NCBI GenBank assembly: GCA_965230225.1
Contig: CBDDKM010000003.1
Location: 248,001-312,000, forward strand
Direction of reading: 5' to 3'
Origin: CALSMU01 sp965230225
GTDB taxonomy: Bacteria > Bacteroidota > Bacteroidia > Flavobacteriales_D > Parvicellaceae
DNA: 64,000 bases
Made by a program: the position numbers and the translations under genes. Each line of letters opens with the position of its first letter. The stretch's first letter is position 1. A model generated the notes under the pieces. The model did not search any database, was not told the DNA's origin, and saw only the letters and a list, made by a program, of their open reading frames with translations. Shown one piece after another: positions 16,861-25,112 of this stretch.

Positions 16861-18081
16861 TTACTGATCAAGGTTTTTAATGGTTAAATAATAGTGCGTT
16901 CCGCTCAAGACTTTTCGGCTTACATTACCTTCTAGTTGTTCAGTTAGGGTTTCTATTAACTCCAAACCGAAAGAGGATTCTTTTCTGGTTTCTTTCCAGG
17001 TCCCATTATCACTGTAAGTAAATTTAAGAAAGCCATCTTCCATTATTTCTCCCGAAAAAGAAATTTTTCCGTAAGCATGTTTTACAAAAGCATATTTTAC
17101 CGAATTCGTAAATAACTCATTGTAAATAAGTGCCAGAGGAACTATTGTTTTTAAGCCGATTGATTCGATGTCAATATTGATGTTGGTTGATATTTCGGCA
17201 TCGGTAGAGTAGGTGTCGATAATGGCATCAGATAAGCTTTTGAAATAGTTGTTGATGTCAATTTTGGAAAGGTCGTCCTGATACATTTTTTCATGAATCA
17301 AAGACATGGCTACAATTCTGTTGATTGCATCTTGAAAGTGCGCCTTAGATTCTTCGTTAGATAACTCTCGTGAATGTAGTCTTAATAAGCTGGTTATTAC
17401 CTGTAGGTTGTTTTTAACCCTGTGGTGAATCTCCTTAAGCATAACGATGTTTTCCTCGTTTTTACTTTTGATTACTGTGTTTTGATCTTGTAATGACTGG
17501 TTTACCTCGTGGTATTTGCTTTCTGCATAAGCATTAGTTCGTATAAACTGATGAATGATATAAGCAATAATCATAAAGCCCAATATAGCATTTGCCACTA
17601 GTGCTGCTAGATCGGTTTGATCTAGCGTTCCAACTTCTTCAATGTTCTTATTTAACCCCAGGTAAATGAATACGCATAATGCCGCTAATAGTAAATAGAG
17701 TGAAATTTGTCCCCAGATTTTTCCAAGGGTGAAATAGGTGAACAGAATAATAACTAAAAACCAAACAAAATCTACAAGGTGTAGAACATTTGTAATAGTG
17801 AAGAGCTCAACGATGCAAAGGAGTATTCCAAAAATGGAAAAAATAATTGCAGGAGTTTCGTATTTCCCGCTTTTCTTCATTACAACTGTAATTACAATGT
17901 TAAATAACAGGGCAATACTGGAAGCAAAAATGTACTTAGGCGCCATGATGATGTAGGACGTTACCAGAAAACTCATGGCGATTAAGATGGCTAAATTTAC
18001 CCTCCAGATGAGCTTGAATTTAGCCTGATCATAGAAGTTGCTGTACGCTGTATTTGGTGGTCTTAATATCGACGACATCAA
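16861..18081 (-). CDS. Membrane histidine kinase with HisKA_2 domain
   Basis: Protein of 406 residues. The N-terminal 180 residues form about six membrane helices (for example NLAILIAMSFLVTSYIIMA, and WFLVIILFTYFTLG) with no separate sensor domain, then a short coiled-coil linker (185-212). The dimerisation domain is of the HisKA_2 type: KEIHHRVKNNLQVITSLL, with H219/H220 as the phospho-acceptor region. The ATPase domain contains PLALIYNELFTNSVKYAF (N box) and FTYSDNGTW, then SFGLELIETLTEQLEG (G2). This subfamily often signals to response regulators other than OmpR types. No dedicated regulator follows directly. The next gene downstream is another kinase and then an OmpR regulator. The 5-TM-like sensor region suggests detection of a membrane or intramembrane signal. 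Confidence 0.88.
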   Translation of the reverse strand: MMSSILRPPNTAYSNFYDQAKFKLIWRVNLAILIAMSFLVTSYIIMAPKYIFASSIALLFNIVITVVMKKSGKYETPAIIFSIFGILLCIVELFTITNVLHLVDFVWFLVIILFTYFTLGKIWGQISLYLLLAALCVFIYLGLNKNIEEVGTLDQTDLAALVANAILGFMIIAYIIHQFIRTNAYAESKYHEVNQSLQDQNTVIKSKNEENIVMLKEIHHRVKNNLQVITSLLRLHSRELSNEESKAHFQDAINRIVAMSLIHEKMYQDDLSKIDINNYFKSLSDAIIDTYSTDAEISTNINIDIESIGLKTIVPLALIYNELFTNSVKYAFVKHAYGKISFSGEIMEDGFLKFTYSDNGTWKETRKESSFGLELIETLTEQLEGNVSRKVLSGTHYYLTIKNLDQ

Positions 18082-18113
18082 TATAAAAGTACGTTGTTTT
18101 TTGGGAATAAAAA

Positions 18114-18141
18114 ATCCCTTCTCGGAAATCCGAAAAGGGAT
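18114..18141 (-). terminator. Second hairpin terminator downstream of groEL
   Basis: An interrupted stem, ATCCCTT (18114-18120) with AAGGGAT (18135-18141) and an inner TCGGA/TCCGA pair, is followed on the minus strand by a run of T. It lies after the first groEL terminator and before the next gene, so it works as a back-up. Confidence 0.6.
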
Positions 18142-18193
18142 CGTATATATAGGCGTTCTGCTCTATCTGTAAATCAGGAAAAGCAGCCCGGAA

Positions 18194-18215
18194 AAAAGTC
18201 CCCGAAGGGACTTTT
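18194..18215 (-). terminator. groES-groEL terminator with a TTCG tetraloop
   Basis: On the minus strand the stem AAAAGTCCC (18215-18207) pairs with GGGACTTTT (18202-18194) around a TTCG loop, and the T-run continues to 18192. It begins 12 bases after the groEL stop. Confidence 0.88.
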
Positions 18216-18226
18216 GTAAATACCTA

Positions 18227-19858
18227 TTACATCATGCCTGGCATTCCTCCACCCATTGGTGGCATAGGAGGCATGCTTTCTTCTTCATCGTCTGCAATTA
18301 CGCACTCAGTAGTTAGAAGCATAGAAGCTACAGAAGCAGCATTTTCAAGAGCACTTCTGGAAACTTTAGTAGGGTCAATTACCCCAGCTTCAAAAAGATC
18401 TTGATACTCTTCAGTTCTTGCGTTGTATCCAAAAGCACCTTTACCTTCGCGAACTTTTTGAACAACTACAGCACCTTCGCCTCCAGCGTTAGAAATGATT
18501 TGTCTTAATGGCTCTTCGATCGCTCTTTTTACGATAGAGATACCAGTGTTTTCATCTTCATTTACTCCAGATTTTACATCAAGTGCAGAAGAAGCTCTAA
18601 TGTAGGCAACACCTCCACCAGGGATAATTCCTTCTTCAACAGCAGCTCTGGTTGCAGCAAGAGCATCGTCAACTCTGTCTTTCTTTTCTTTCATTTCTAC
18701 TTCAGTAGCAGCACCAACGTACAATACCGCAACTCCACCAGCTAGCTTAGCTAGTCTTTCTTGAAGTTTTTCTTTGTCGTAGTCAGAAGTAGTTGTTTCA
18801 ATCTGAGCTTTGATTTGGTTGGTTCTAGCTTCAATAGCTTCTTTTTCACCAGCACCATTAACAATGGTAGTATTGTCTTTGTCAATCTCTATTTTCTCAG
18901 CAGTACCTAAATGCTCAATAGATGCATTTTCTAAAGTAAATCCTCTTTCCTCAGAAATAACAGTACCTCCAGTAAGAATAGCAATGTCTTCTAACATGGC
19001 TTTTCTTCTATCTCCAAATCCAGGAGCTTTAACAGCAGCAATTTTTAACCCTCCTTTAAGTCTGTTAATAACTAAAGTAGCTAAAGCGTTGCTATCTACG
19101 TCTTCTGCAATAATTAATAGGGCTCTACCAGATTGAGCAACTGGCTCCAATATAGGAAGTAGCTCATTAATGTTAGAGATTTTTTTGTCGTGAATCAAGA
19201 TATATGGGTTATCAAGATCCGCAATCATTTTTTCAGTGTTAGTTACAAAGTAAGGAGATAAATATCCTCTGTCAAACTGCATACCTTCAACAGTTTTAAC
19301 TTCAGTTTCAGTTCCTTTTGCTTCTTCAACCGTAATTACACCGTCGTTTCCAACAACTTCCATTGCTTTGGCAATAAGAGAACCAATAGATTCGTCGTTG
19401 TTGGCAGAAATAGAAGCTACTTGTTTAATTAAATCGTTGTTAGATCCTACTTCCTTAGATAGCTTTTTTAGCTCTCCAATAACTGTTGCAACTGCTTTGT
19501 CGATACCTCTTTTTACATCCATTGGGTTTGCTCCAGATGCAACATTTTTAAGCCCTCCAGTTACAATAGCTTGTGCTAGTACAGTTGCTGTTGTGGTTCC
19601 GTCTCCGGCAATATCATTGGTTTTAGAAGCAACTTCTTTCACCATTTGAGCTCCCATGTTTTCAACAGGATCTTTAAGCTCAATTTCCTTCGCAACAGTA
19701 ACACCATCTTTAGTTACGTGAGGTGCTCCAAATTTTTTGTCGATAACAACATTTCTTCCTTTTGGTCCTAAGGTTACCTTAACTGCATTAGATAATGAGT
19801 CTACACCTTTTTTTAATCGATCTCTTGCGTCAATGTCAAATACTATTTCTTTTGCCAT
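18227..19858 (-). CDS. groL: GroEL, 60-kDa chaperonin
   Basis: Chaperonin subunit of 543 residues, full length. It forms two stacked heptameric rings that fold cytoplasmic proteins with ATP and the GroES lid. Visible features: VTLGPKGRNVVIDKKFGAP (residues 28-46), the ATP-binding GDGTTTATVLAQAI (about 85-98), ALLIIAEDVDSNALATLVIN in the apical region, the signature AATRAAVEEGIIPGGG (about 402-417), and a Met/Gly/Pro-rich end (MPPMPPMGGGMPGMM) in place of the usual GGM repeats. The gene lies 28 bases downstream of groES in the same direction. No CIRCE operator is seen upstream. Two terminators follow. Confidence 0.98.
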   Translation of the reverse strand: MAKEIVFDIDARDRLKKGVDSLSNAVKVTLGPKGRNVVIDKKFGAPHVTKDGVTVAKEIELKDPVENMGAQMVKEVASKTNDIAGDGTTTATVLAQAIVTGGLKNVASGANPMDVKRGIDKAVATVIGELKKLSKEVGSNNDLIKQVASISANNDESIGSLIAKAMEVVGNDGVITVEEAKGTETEVKTVEGMQFDRGYLSPYFVTNTEKMIADLDNPYILIHDKKISNINELLPILEPVAQSGRALLIIAEDVDSNALATLVINRLKGGLKIAAVKAPGFGDRRKAMLEDIAILTGGTVISEERGFTLENASIEHLGTAEKIEIDKDNTTIVNGAGEKEAIEARTNQIKAQIETTTSDYDKEKLQERLAKLAGGVAVLYVGAATEVEMKEKKDRVDDALAATRAAVEEGIIPGGGVAYIRASSALDVKSGVNEDENTGISIVKRAIEEPLRQIISNAGGEGAVVVQKVREGKGAFGYNARTEEYQDLFEAGVIDPTKVSRSALENAASVASMLLTTECVIADDEEESMPPMPPMGGGMPGMM

Positions 19859-19886
19859 TTTTCTTCTTTTTAATCTTGTTATTCTC

Positions 19887-20165
19887 TTAATCTACAATTG
19901 CGAAAATGTCACTTTCACGCATGATTAAATAATCGTTTCCTTCAATTTTAATTTCAGTTCCACTGTATTGTCCGTAAAGAACAGTGTCCCCCACTTTCAC
20001 TGTTAATGGTTCTTCTGGTTTTCCATTTCCAGCAGCAACAACAGTTCCTCTCTTTGGTTTTTCTTTTGCAGTATCCGGAATAATAATTCCTCCAATTGTC
20101 TTCTCTTCAGCAGCAGCAGGTTCAATCAACACTCTGTCTGCTAATGGTCTAACATTTAATCCCAT
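19887..20165 (-). CDS. groS: GroES, co-chaperonin
   Basis: Co-chaperonin of 92 residues, full length. It caps the GroEL ring during the folding cycle. It shows the N-terminal LNVRPLADRVLIEPAAAEEK, the mobile-loop sequence EKTIGGIIIPDTAKEK that binds GroEL (about residues 21-36), and DTVLYGQYSGTEIKIEGNDY near the C-terminus. The start is ATG. It is the first gene of the groES-groEL operon. The upstream gap (20166-20271) has no CIRCE element (TTAGCACTC dyad), so control is not of the HrcA type. An imperfect dyad around TGTGCC-N11-GGACA (20222-20245) could be an operator. Confidence 0.97.
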   Translation of the reverse strand: MGLNVRPLADRVLIEPAAAEEKTIGGIIIPDTAKEKPKRGTVVAAGNGKPEEPLTVKVGDTVLYGQYSGTEIKIEGNDYLIMRESDIFAIVD

Positions 20166-20271
20166 TTTATATTAATTTTTAAATTGGTTTTTATAATTGT
20201 CAGCCTCCCCTTGTCATAATTTGTGCCAATTCAAATTCAGGACACTTTGACGGAAAACTTTAAGTTTTGAG

Positions 20272-20307
20272 CAAAAAAAATGTCAGCCTGTAATGACAGA
20301 CTGACAT
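20272..20307 (-). terminator. Terminator at the end of the miaB-secG run
   Basis: A long hairpin on the minus strand: ATGTCAG/CTGACAT outer arms and CTGT/ACAG inner arms with one mismatch, followed by eight T (complement of A at 20273-20280). It starts 23 bases after the secG stop and isolates that run from groES. Confidence 0.9.
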
Positions 20308-20329
20308 TTATATATAATTGTAATATTAT

Positions 20330-20668
20330 TTACTGATTAGGTTGTGGGATAGCTGGCGAAACAGGAGCCGGTGCAGCTGGTTGAGAAGTAGGTTGAGCAC
20401 CTCCGCCAGTAATACCAGTTTTAACTTCCTGAGTAGTTCCTCCACCTGTTCCTAAGAACATTGCGGCCGCTATAGACAATACTCCAACAACACCTGCTAA
20501 AGACCAGGTTGCTTTTTCAATCGTTTCAGTAGATTGTGCAGCTCCTCCTAATTGGTTAGCATTTCCAAATGAAGAGTCTAATCCTCCTCCTTTAGAGTTT
20601 TGGATCAATACCACAAAAATCAGTAATACTGAAGCTATTATAATGATTATTGAAATAACGGACATCAT
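20330..20668 (-). CDS. secG: SecG, preprotein translocase subunit
   Basis: Small inner-membrane protein of 112 residues with two membrane helices (about 3-22 and 54-74) joined by the conserved loop IQNSKGGGLDSSFGNANQLG, the family signature. SecG supports protein movement through SecYE. The C-terminal 35 residues are rich in Gly, Pro, Ala and Gln, a low-complexity tail common in Bacteroidota. It lies 4 bases downstream of the TPR gene and is the last gene before the terminator. The order miaB, sigma54 regulator, lptE, TPR gene, secG, groES, groEL is, as far as I recall, widely shared among Flavobacteriia. Confidence 0.93.
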   Translation of the reverse strand: MMSVISIIIIIASVLLIFVVLIQNSKGGGLDSSFGNANQLGGAAQSTETIEKATWSLAGVVGVLSIAAAMFLGTGGGTTQEVKTGITGGGAQPTSQPAAPAPVSPAIPQPNQ

Positions 20669-20672
20669 AGTT

Positions 20673-21566
20673 TTAATCGTTTTTATTTTCCAATTTTTCT
20701 CTCAGAAATCTAATTCGGCTGGCAAAGAAAGTCTTTTTTTCGGGATTATTCAAGGATAATTGCTCATAAATTCTAATCGCCTTTTCAAAATTCCCTTGAG
20801 CAGCATAAACTTTGGCTAATGTTTCAGTAACAAATTCTTCGTTGTCTACTAAACTCATTTTTCCCAGATTGGCCGGAGAGAAGAATTCTGTTTTCGGTGT
20901 TAACCTTTCATCTTGTCTCTCAATGAAAGAGTTTATCAAGCTACTGGTATCTTTTGATTGAGTTTTTTTAGGAGTAGGTGTGCTTTCAGGTTTTCCAAAC
21001 CAACCGGTAAATGAAGTAGGGGAGGGGTGTTGAGTCTCTTCAACCCCTTCGGAAGAATCTTCTCCCTTATCTTCAGAGCTAACCTCTGGCTCAAAGTTAT
21101 ACTCGTTAATGTCGAGTTGAATGCTGGAATTTATCGCTTCTATTAGAACATCTTCTTCCAGTTTGTCAATTGTTTTTGTCTGATTAGATATAGGCTCTTC
21201 TTTGGTTTCTTTTGTTTCCAGAACCTCTTCATTGGCCTTAGGTAACGATTCTTCTTCAACAACTTCAACTTCCTTTTGGTCGGGTGCCTCAATGAGAGCA
21301 GTTTCGGTAACCTCCTCAATTAGTTTTCTCAGTTTTGACTGATGTATTAACTGGTAAAGCTTTTTTCTGTCAGTACAAGAAATGGCAGCTAATTTCAGTT
21401 GGTCATCAAACATCACATTTCCGTCTGCATGGAGTGCTTTAGCGTAAAGCATTTGCAATGTTCCTGAATAGGGAAATTGATTAGATAACTTCTTCAATTC
21501 TTCCTGATGGTTCTGGTCGATCAGTTCAGGATTGTTAATCAGCGATATGATGGTTTGTTTGTTCAA
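20673..21566 (-). CDS. TPR-repeat protein of the lptE-secG operon
   Basis: Protein of about 297 residues with no signal peptide. The N-terminal part (NKQTIISLINNPELIDQNH, then FPYSGTLQMLYAKALH) resembles a domain at the start of many uncharacterised Bacteroidota proteins. The middle (about 90-220) is acidic and Glu/Thr/Ser rich, probably disordered. The C-terminus is a single clear TPR motif (VTETLAKVYAAQGNFEKAIR, IYEQLSLNNPEKKTFF). I chose TTG 21566 because homologues I recall begin near this point and it leaves a 10-base gap after lptE. An alternative TTG at 21605 would add 13 residues and overlap lptE. Function unknown. Its place between LptE and SecG suggests a role at the envelope. Confidence 0.75.
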   Translation of the reverse strand: MNKQTIISLINNPELIDQNHQEELKKLSNQFPYSGTLQMLYAKALHADGNVMFDDQLKLAAISCTDRKKLYQLIHQSKLRKLIEEVTETALIEAPDQKEVEVVEEESLPKANEEVLETKETKEEPISNQTKTIDKLEEDVLIEAINSSIQLDINEYNFEPEVSSEDKGEDSSEGVEETQHPSPTSFTGWFGKPESTPTPKKTQSKDTSSLINSFIERQDERLTPKTEFFSPANLGKMSLVDNEEFVTETLAKVYAAQGNFEKAIRIYEQLSLNNPEKKTFFASRIRFLREKLENKND

Positions 21567-21576
21567 TGTTTCCGTT

Positions 21577-22155
21577 TTACCAATTACCTCCAAATGCTTT
21601 TTCAAATATGTCCTGAGCCAATTGGCCGTTAAGCTCTTCCATTAATTCTTCTTCTACACTTGAGAAATCCAGATTGCTGTCAAAATCAATGTACCCCTGG
21701 AACGAAGCTCCGTCGAACTCGTGTTTTTGAATTTCCTTTTCGTCTTCTTCGCTAATGTTTTTTCCTGACCGATTGTACTGACAAGATATTTTCAGCCCGA
21801 TGGTAAGTCTGTTTTGGGCAGCAACCTCACTACCAGCCTGGATACCCAAAGGAGTTACTTTGTAAGTTACTATTTGGCCTTCAATGATCCAGTCCGCTTC
21901 GTTCATGTCGGCACTTAAATCAAATTTGGTTTGGTTAAGCATTAGGTCTCTAATGCTTTCCGTAAGCAATGTGCTCGAATTGGAGCTGGCAAGAGAAGCA
22001 GTACTCTCGATATAATTCACTAACAGAGTTTTTCCGGGAATTTCAACGTTATTACCTCTTCCTCCAGATTTCATAGAGAATTGGGGGAGTTTGCATCCGG
22101 AAATTCCAATGGTAATTAAAACGAGTAATATGTAGCCAAACCTTTTCAATTTCAT
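21577..22155 (-). CDS. lptE: LptE-like outer-membrane LPS assembly lipoprotein
   Basis: Lipoprotein of 192 residues. The signal peptide ends in a lipobox GISGC with C21 as the lipidated residue. The mature part matches the Bacteroidota LptE-like family: a short region KLPQFSMKSGG, then LLVNYIESTASL, ESIRDLMLNQTKFDL and MNEADWIIEGQIVTYKVTPL. It ends with ELNGQLAQDIFEKAFGGNW. LptE plugs the LptD barrel in the outer membrane and helps place lipopolysaccharide. The gene follows the sigma54-type regulator by 17 bases and precedes the TPR gene. Assignment is by overall pattern and context. Confidence 0.82.
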   Translation of the reverse strand: MKLKRFGYILLVLITIGISGCKLPQFSMKSGGRGNNVEIPGKTLLVNYIESTASLASSNSSTLLTESIRDLMLNQTKFDLSADMNEADWIIEGQIVTYKVTPLGIQAGSEVAAQNRLTIGLKISCQYNRSGKNISEEDEKEIQKHEFDGASFQGYIDFDSNLDFSSVEEELMEELNGQLAQDIFEKAFGGNW

Positions 22156-22172
22156 TTCAGACTTAACGCAAA

Positions 22173-23423
22173 TTAATCCTTTTTAATATCGTACTCTTTA
22201 ATTTTCCTGTATAAAGTTCTTTCAGAGATTCCCAACTCTTTAGCAGCATACTTTCTTTTGTTGTTGTGTTTGGCAAGTGCCTTTTTGATGAGTTCGATTT
22301 CTCTTTCCTCCAACGAGAGTGATTCTTCTACCTCTACATGCTCCTGAATCGGTTCGTGGTAGAATGGTTCAGGTTCAGGTGTCGGAGTGGTGAAACTAGG
22401 TGTAGTTTCCTGAGGGTGTACAAACCCAACATTAATATCAATGTCTTTGTTGTATCTGTTAATGATGTCACTTCTCTCTGTTGTACTAAGATCAGTATTG
22501 TTGTTAAGAAGCTCGGCAATGATTCTTTTCATTTCCGTTACATCATTTTTAAGGTCAAACAACACCTTGTATAAGATTTCTCTTTCTGAAAGATCCGCTT
22601 GCGAACTGGAGTTGTCCACTACCATTGGTAAGTTAGAGCCCGTTTCCTCAGGAAGGTATTTTTTTAAGATCTCTGGTGTAATGGTCCTGTCTTGTTCGAT
22701 GACAGAGATTTGTTCAGTTACATTTTTTAATTGTCTAATGTTTCCAGGCCATCGGTAGCCATTTACCGCATGAATTGCCTCAGGTGTTAGCCTAATTGTT
22801 GGCATGCGGTATTTTTCAGCAAAATCTGCAGCAAATTTTCTAAAGATTAAATGGATGTCTTCGTTTCTCTCTCTTAAAGGAGGAAGAGATATTGGAACAG
22901 TACTTAATCTGTAATACAGGTCTTCTCTGAATTTTCCTTTTTTAATAGATTCAGGGATATTTACATTGGTAGCAGCAACAATTCTGACATCGGTTTTTTG
23001 AACTTTAGAAGATCCAACTTTAATAAATTCTCCTGTTTCCAGAACTCTTAGTAATCTTACCTGAGTTTGTAGAGGAAGTTCTGCAACTTCATCCAGGAAA
23101 ATGGTTCCTCCGTTAGCAACTTCAAAATAACCCTTTCTCGATCCTTGAGCACCTGTAAATGCACCTTTTTCATGTCCAAACAATTCAGAGTCAATTGTTC
23201 CTTCCGGAATAGCTCCACAGTTAACAGCGATGTATTCGTTGTGTTTTCTGGAGCTGTAGTGGTGAATAATTTGCGGTAAAATTTCCTTACCAACTCCACT
23301 TTCCCCAATAACGAATACCGAAATGTCGGTTGGAGCTACTTGCAAAGCTACTTCCAGAGCTCTGTTTAGCCCCGGAGAGTTCCCGATAATTCCGAATCGT
23401 TGTTTAACCTGTTGAATGTTCAT
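22173..23423 (-). CDS. Sigma54-dependent transcriptional activator without a receiver domain
   Basis: Protein of 416 residues. The AAA+ domain starts almost at the N-terminus: Walker A GESGVGKE (residues 40-47), the sigma54-contacting loop GAFTGA (87-92), Walker B TIFLDE (107-112) and the arginine region RLSTVPISLPPLRER. The linker (about 255-370) is Ser/Thr/Pro/Glu rich. The C-terminal Fis-type helix-turn-helix is at about 375-413 (LIKKALAKHNNKRKYAAKEL, GISERTLYRKIKEYD). No receiver, GAF or PAS sensor domain is present, so its activity must be set by expression or by a partner protein. It activates RNA polymerase carrying RpoN by ATP hydrolysis. It sits 20 bases downstream of miaB and upstream of lptE. 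Confidence 0.94.
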   Translation of the reverse strand: MNIQQVKQRFGIIGNSPGLNRALEVALQVAPTDISVFVIGESGVGKEILPQIIHHYSSRKHNEYIAVNCGAIPEGTIDSELFGHEKGAFTGAQGSRKGYFEVANGGTIFLDEVAELPLQTQVRLLRVLETGEFIKVGSSKVQKTDVRIVAATNVNIPESIKKGKFREDLYYRLSTVPISLPPLRERNEDIHLIFRKFAADFAEKYRMPTIRLTPEAIHAVNGYRWPGNIRQLKNVTEQISVIEQDRTITPEILKKYLPEETGSNLPMVVDNSSSQADLSEREILYKVLFDLKNDVTEMKRIIAELLNNNTDLSTTERSDIINRYNKDIDINVGFVHPQETTPSFTTPTPEPEPFYHEPIQEHVEVEESLSLEEREIELIKKALAKHNNKRKYAAKELGISERTLYRKIKEYDIKKD

Positions 23424-23443
23424 GTTTAATCTTTTATTAAGTA

Positions 23444-24874
23444 CTACCCAAGCAGTTCTACAACTTTACCTTTAATGGTAGCAGTGGTGCAATCCTCGGC
23501 AATAACATTAACGTATTGTCCAGGTTTATAATTTTCTTTAGGGAAAACAAAACTGATGTTTTGAGTGTTTCTTCCCATCAACATGCTGTCCGATTTTTTT
23601 GATATTTTTTCAATCAGTACCTCATGAGTTGTACCCATTAGTCTTTTATGGAAATCTAAAGATGATTTAGCTTGTACTTGAATAACATCATTAAGCCTTT
23701 TCTTTTTAACCTCCAATGGAATGTCGTCTTCAAATTTTCTTTCTGCCAATGTTTTTGGTCGTTCAGAATAGAAGAACATGTAAGAAAAAGCAAACTGAAC
23801 CTCTTCCATTAGGGATATGGTGTCCTGGTGTTGCTCTTCTGTTTCACCACAAAATCCAGTAATGATATCAGTAGAAATAGCGGCCTCAGGAAGTATTCTC
23901 TTGATGGCGCTAATTCGATCCATGTACCAATCTCTGGTATATCCTCTGTTCATTTTTTTTAGCATTTCCGTATTTCCGGATTGAACAGGTAGATGGATGT
24001 AATTGCAAATATTATGGTATTTGGCCATGGTTTCCAGTACATCGTCCGTCATGTCCTTTGGATGTGAAGTGGAGTACCTAACTCTTAGCTTAGGATCAAT
24101 TTGAGCTACCATTTCCAATAGTTGAGCAAAATTGGTGGTTGGAATATTTTCATCTACGATTTCTCCTTTCTTAGAGATGTTCCAACGATAGCTGTCTACG
24201 TTTTGCCCCAGCAGAGTAACTTCTCTGTATCCATTGTTGAACAGTTCTCTAGCTTCTGCAACAATGGATAATGGATTTCTGCTTCTTTCTCTTCCTCTTG
24301 TAAAAGGAACTACACAAAAAGAGCACATGTTGTCACACCCTCTGGTAATGGATACAAATGCAGAAACTCCTCCATCCGCCAACCTCACCGGGTTAATGTC
24401 GGCATAAGTCTCATCCCTCGATAATAATACATTAACTCCTTTCTGTCCTCCGTCAACTTGTTCAATTAGGTTAGGTAAATCTCTATAAGCATCTGGCCCA
24501 ACAACCAGATCCACCAATTTTTCTTCTTCCAGTAAGGTCTGCTTCATTCTTTCTGCCATGCATCCTAACACTCCAATAACCAGATTAGGCTGGTGCCTTT
24601 TTCTCTTTTTGAAGTTTTTTAATCTTGCACGAACAGTTTGTTCAGCTTTGTCTCTAATAGAACAGGTGTTAATCATAATAACATCTGCTTCCTTTTCGTC
24701 TCTGGTGGTTTCAAAACCAGATTTAACCAGAATGGATGCAACAATCTCGCTATCTGAAAAGTTCATGGCACAACCATAACTCTCCAGAAATAATTTTCTT
24801 CCATTAGAAATATTAGAAGGTGCTACCATGGTAGCTTCTCCCTGTATTGATTCGTCTATGACTTTTTCTTCCAT
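23444..24874 (-). CDS. miaB: MiaB, tRNA-2-methylthio-N6-isopentenyladenosine synthase
   Basis: Radical-SAM methylthiotransferase of 476 residues that converts i6A37 to ms2i6A37 in tRNAs reading UNN codons. The N-terminal UPF0004 domain binds an auxiliary 4Fe-4S cluster through C35 (SYGCAMNFSD), C71 (NTCSIRD) and C105 (LGCMAER). The radical-SAM cluster is bound by C180, C184 and C187 in SITRGCDNMCSFC. The C-terminal TRAM domain covers about 405-472 (HEVLIEKISKKS, YKPGQYVNVIAEDCTTATIKG). The three auxiliary and three radical-SAM cysteines are all present. It is the first gene of the minus-strand run toward secG and is divergent from topA across a 238-base gap. Confidence 0.95.
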   Translation of the reverse strand: MEEKVIDESIQGEATMVAPSNISNGRKLFLESYGCAMNFSDSEIVASILVKSGFETTRDEKEADVIMINTCSIRDKAEQTVRARLKNFKKRKRHQPNLVIGVLGCMAERMKQTLLEEEKLVDLVVGPDAYRDLPNLIEQVDGGQKGVNVLLSRDETYADINPVRLADGGVSAFVSITRGCDNMCSFCVVPFTRGRERSRNPLSIVAEARELFNNGYREVTLLGQNVDSYRWNISKKGEIVDENIPTTNFAQLLEMVAQIDPKLRVRYSTSHPKDMTDDVLETMAKYHNICNYIHLPVQSGNTEMLKKMNRGYTRDWYMDRISAIKRILPEAAISTDIITGFCGETEEQHQDTISLMEEVQFAFSYMFFYSERPKTLAERKFEDDIPLEVKKKRLNDVIQVQAKSSLDFHKRLMGTTHEVLIEKISKKSDSMLMGRNTQNISFVFPKENYKPGQYVNVIAEDCTTATIKGKVVELLG

Positions 24875-24923
24875 TAATGTACCCCTGCTTTTGGGAATGC
24901 AAAATTACTGAATTAAAAGAAGG

Positions 24924-24978
24924 TGACAAAATGTCATTCTTTGTCTTTTTCAAAAATCTATATTATATATATAATATA
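24924..24978. promoter_or_regulatory. Two short palindromes in the miaB/topA divergent region
   Basis: The first is TGACA-AAA-TGTCA (24924-24936), 50 bases upstream of the miaB start. The second is a 20-base perfect A/T palindrome at 24959-24978. The first is a plausible repressor or activator site. The second may be a helix-melting element or a weak hairpin. No protein can be assigned. Confidence 0.35.
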
Positions 24979-25000
24979 TGTCTGACTATCATAAAATTGA

Positions 25001-25033
25001 TTTGGAGAAGTGGTTTTATATTTCATTTCTTTG
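25001..25033 (+). promoter_or_regulatory. Candidate Bacteroidota-type promoter for topA
   Basis: TTTG (25001-25004), a 21-base spacer, then TTTCTTTG (25026-25033), close to the Bacteroidota consensus of a -33 TTTG box and a -7 TAnnTTTG box. It would start transcription near 25038, about 75 bases before topA. The same -7 octamer appears before era. Confidence 0.45.
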
Positions 25034-25112
25034 TGCTTCCATTGCTGTGTAAATAGTACTGGTATTCAAGAGAAATATAGCACGTAGTTTCACTATAATT
25101 ATTCATTAATAA

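Noticed and set aside
20202..20232. Sigma54 promoter upstream of groES
   Set aside because: TTGGCAC is present on the minus strand (near 20222-20228), but the -12 box would be ATGA instead of TTGC, so the almost invariant GC is missing. Not enough to call.
20166..20271. CIRCE operator before groES
   Set aside because: No TTAGCACTC/GAGTGCTAA inverted repeat occurs. Only an imperfect TGTGCC/GGACA dyad is present.
24959..24978. Terminator function for the A/T palindrome between miaB and topA
   Set aside because: The stem is only A-T pairs with no T-run, and both flanking genes start here rather than end.
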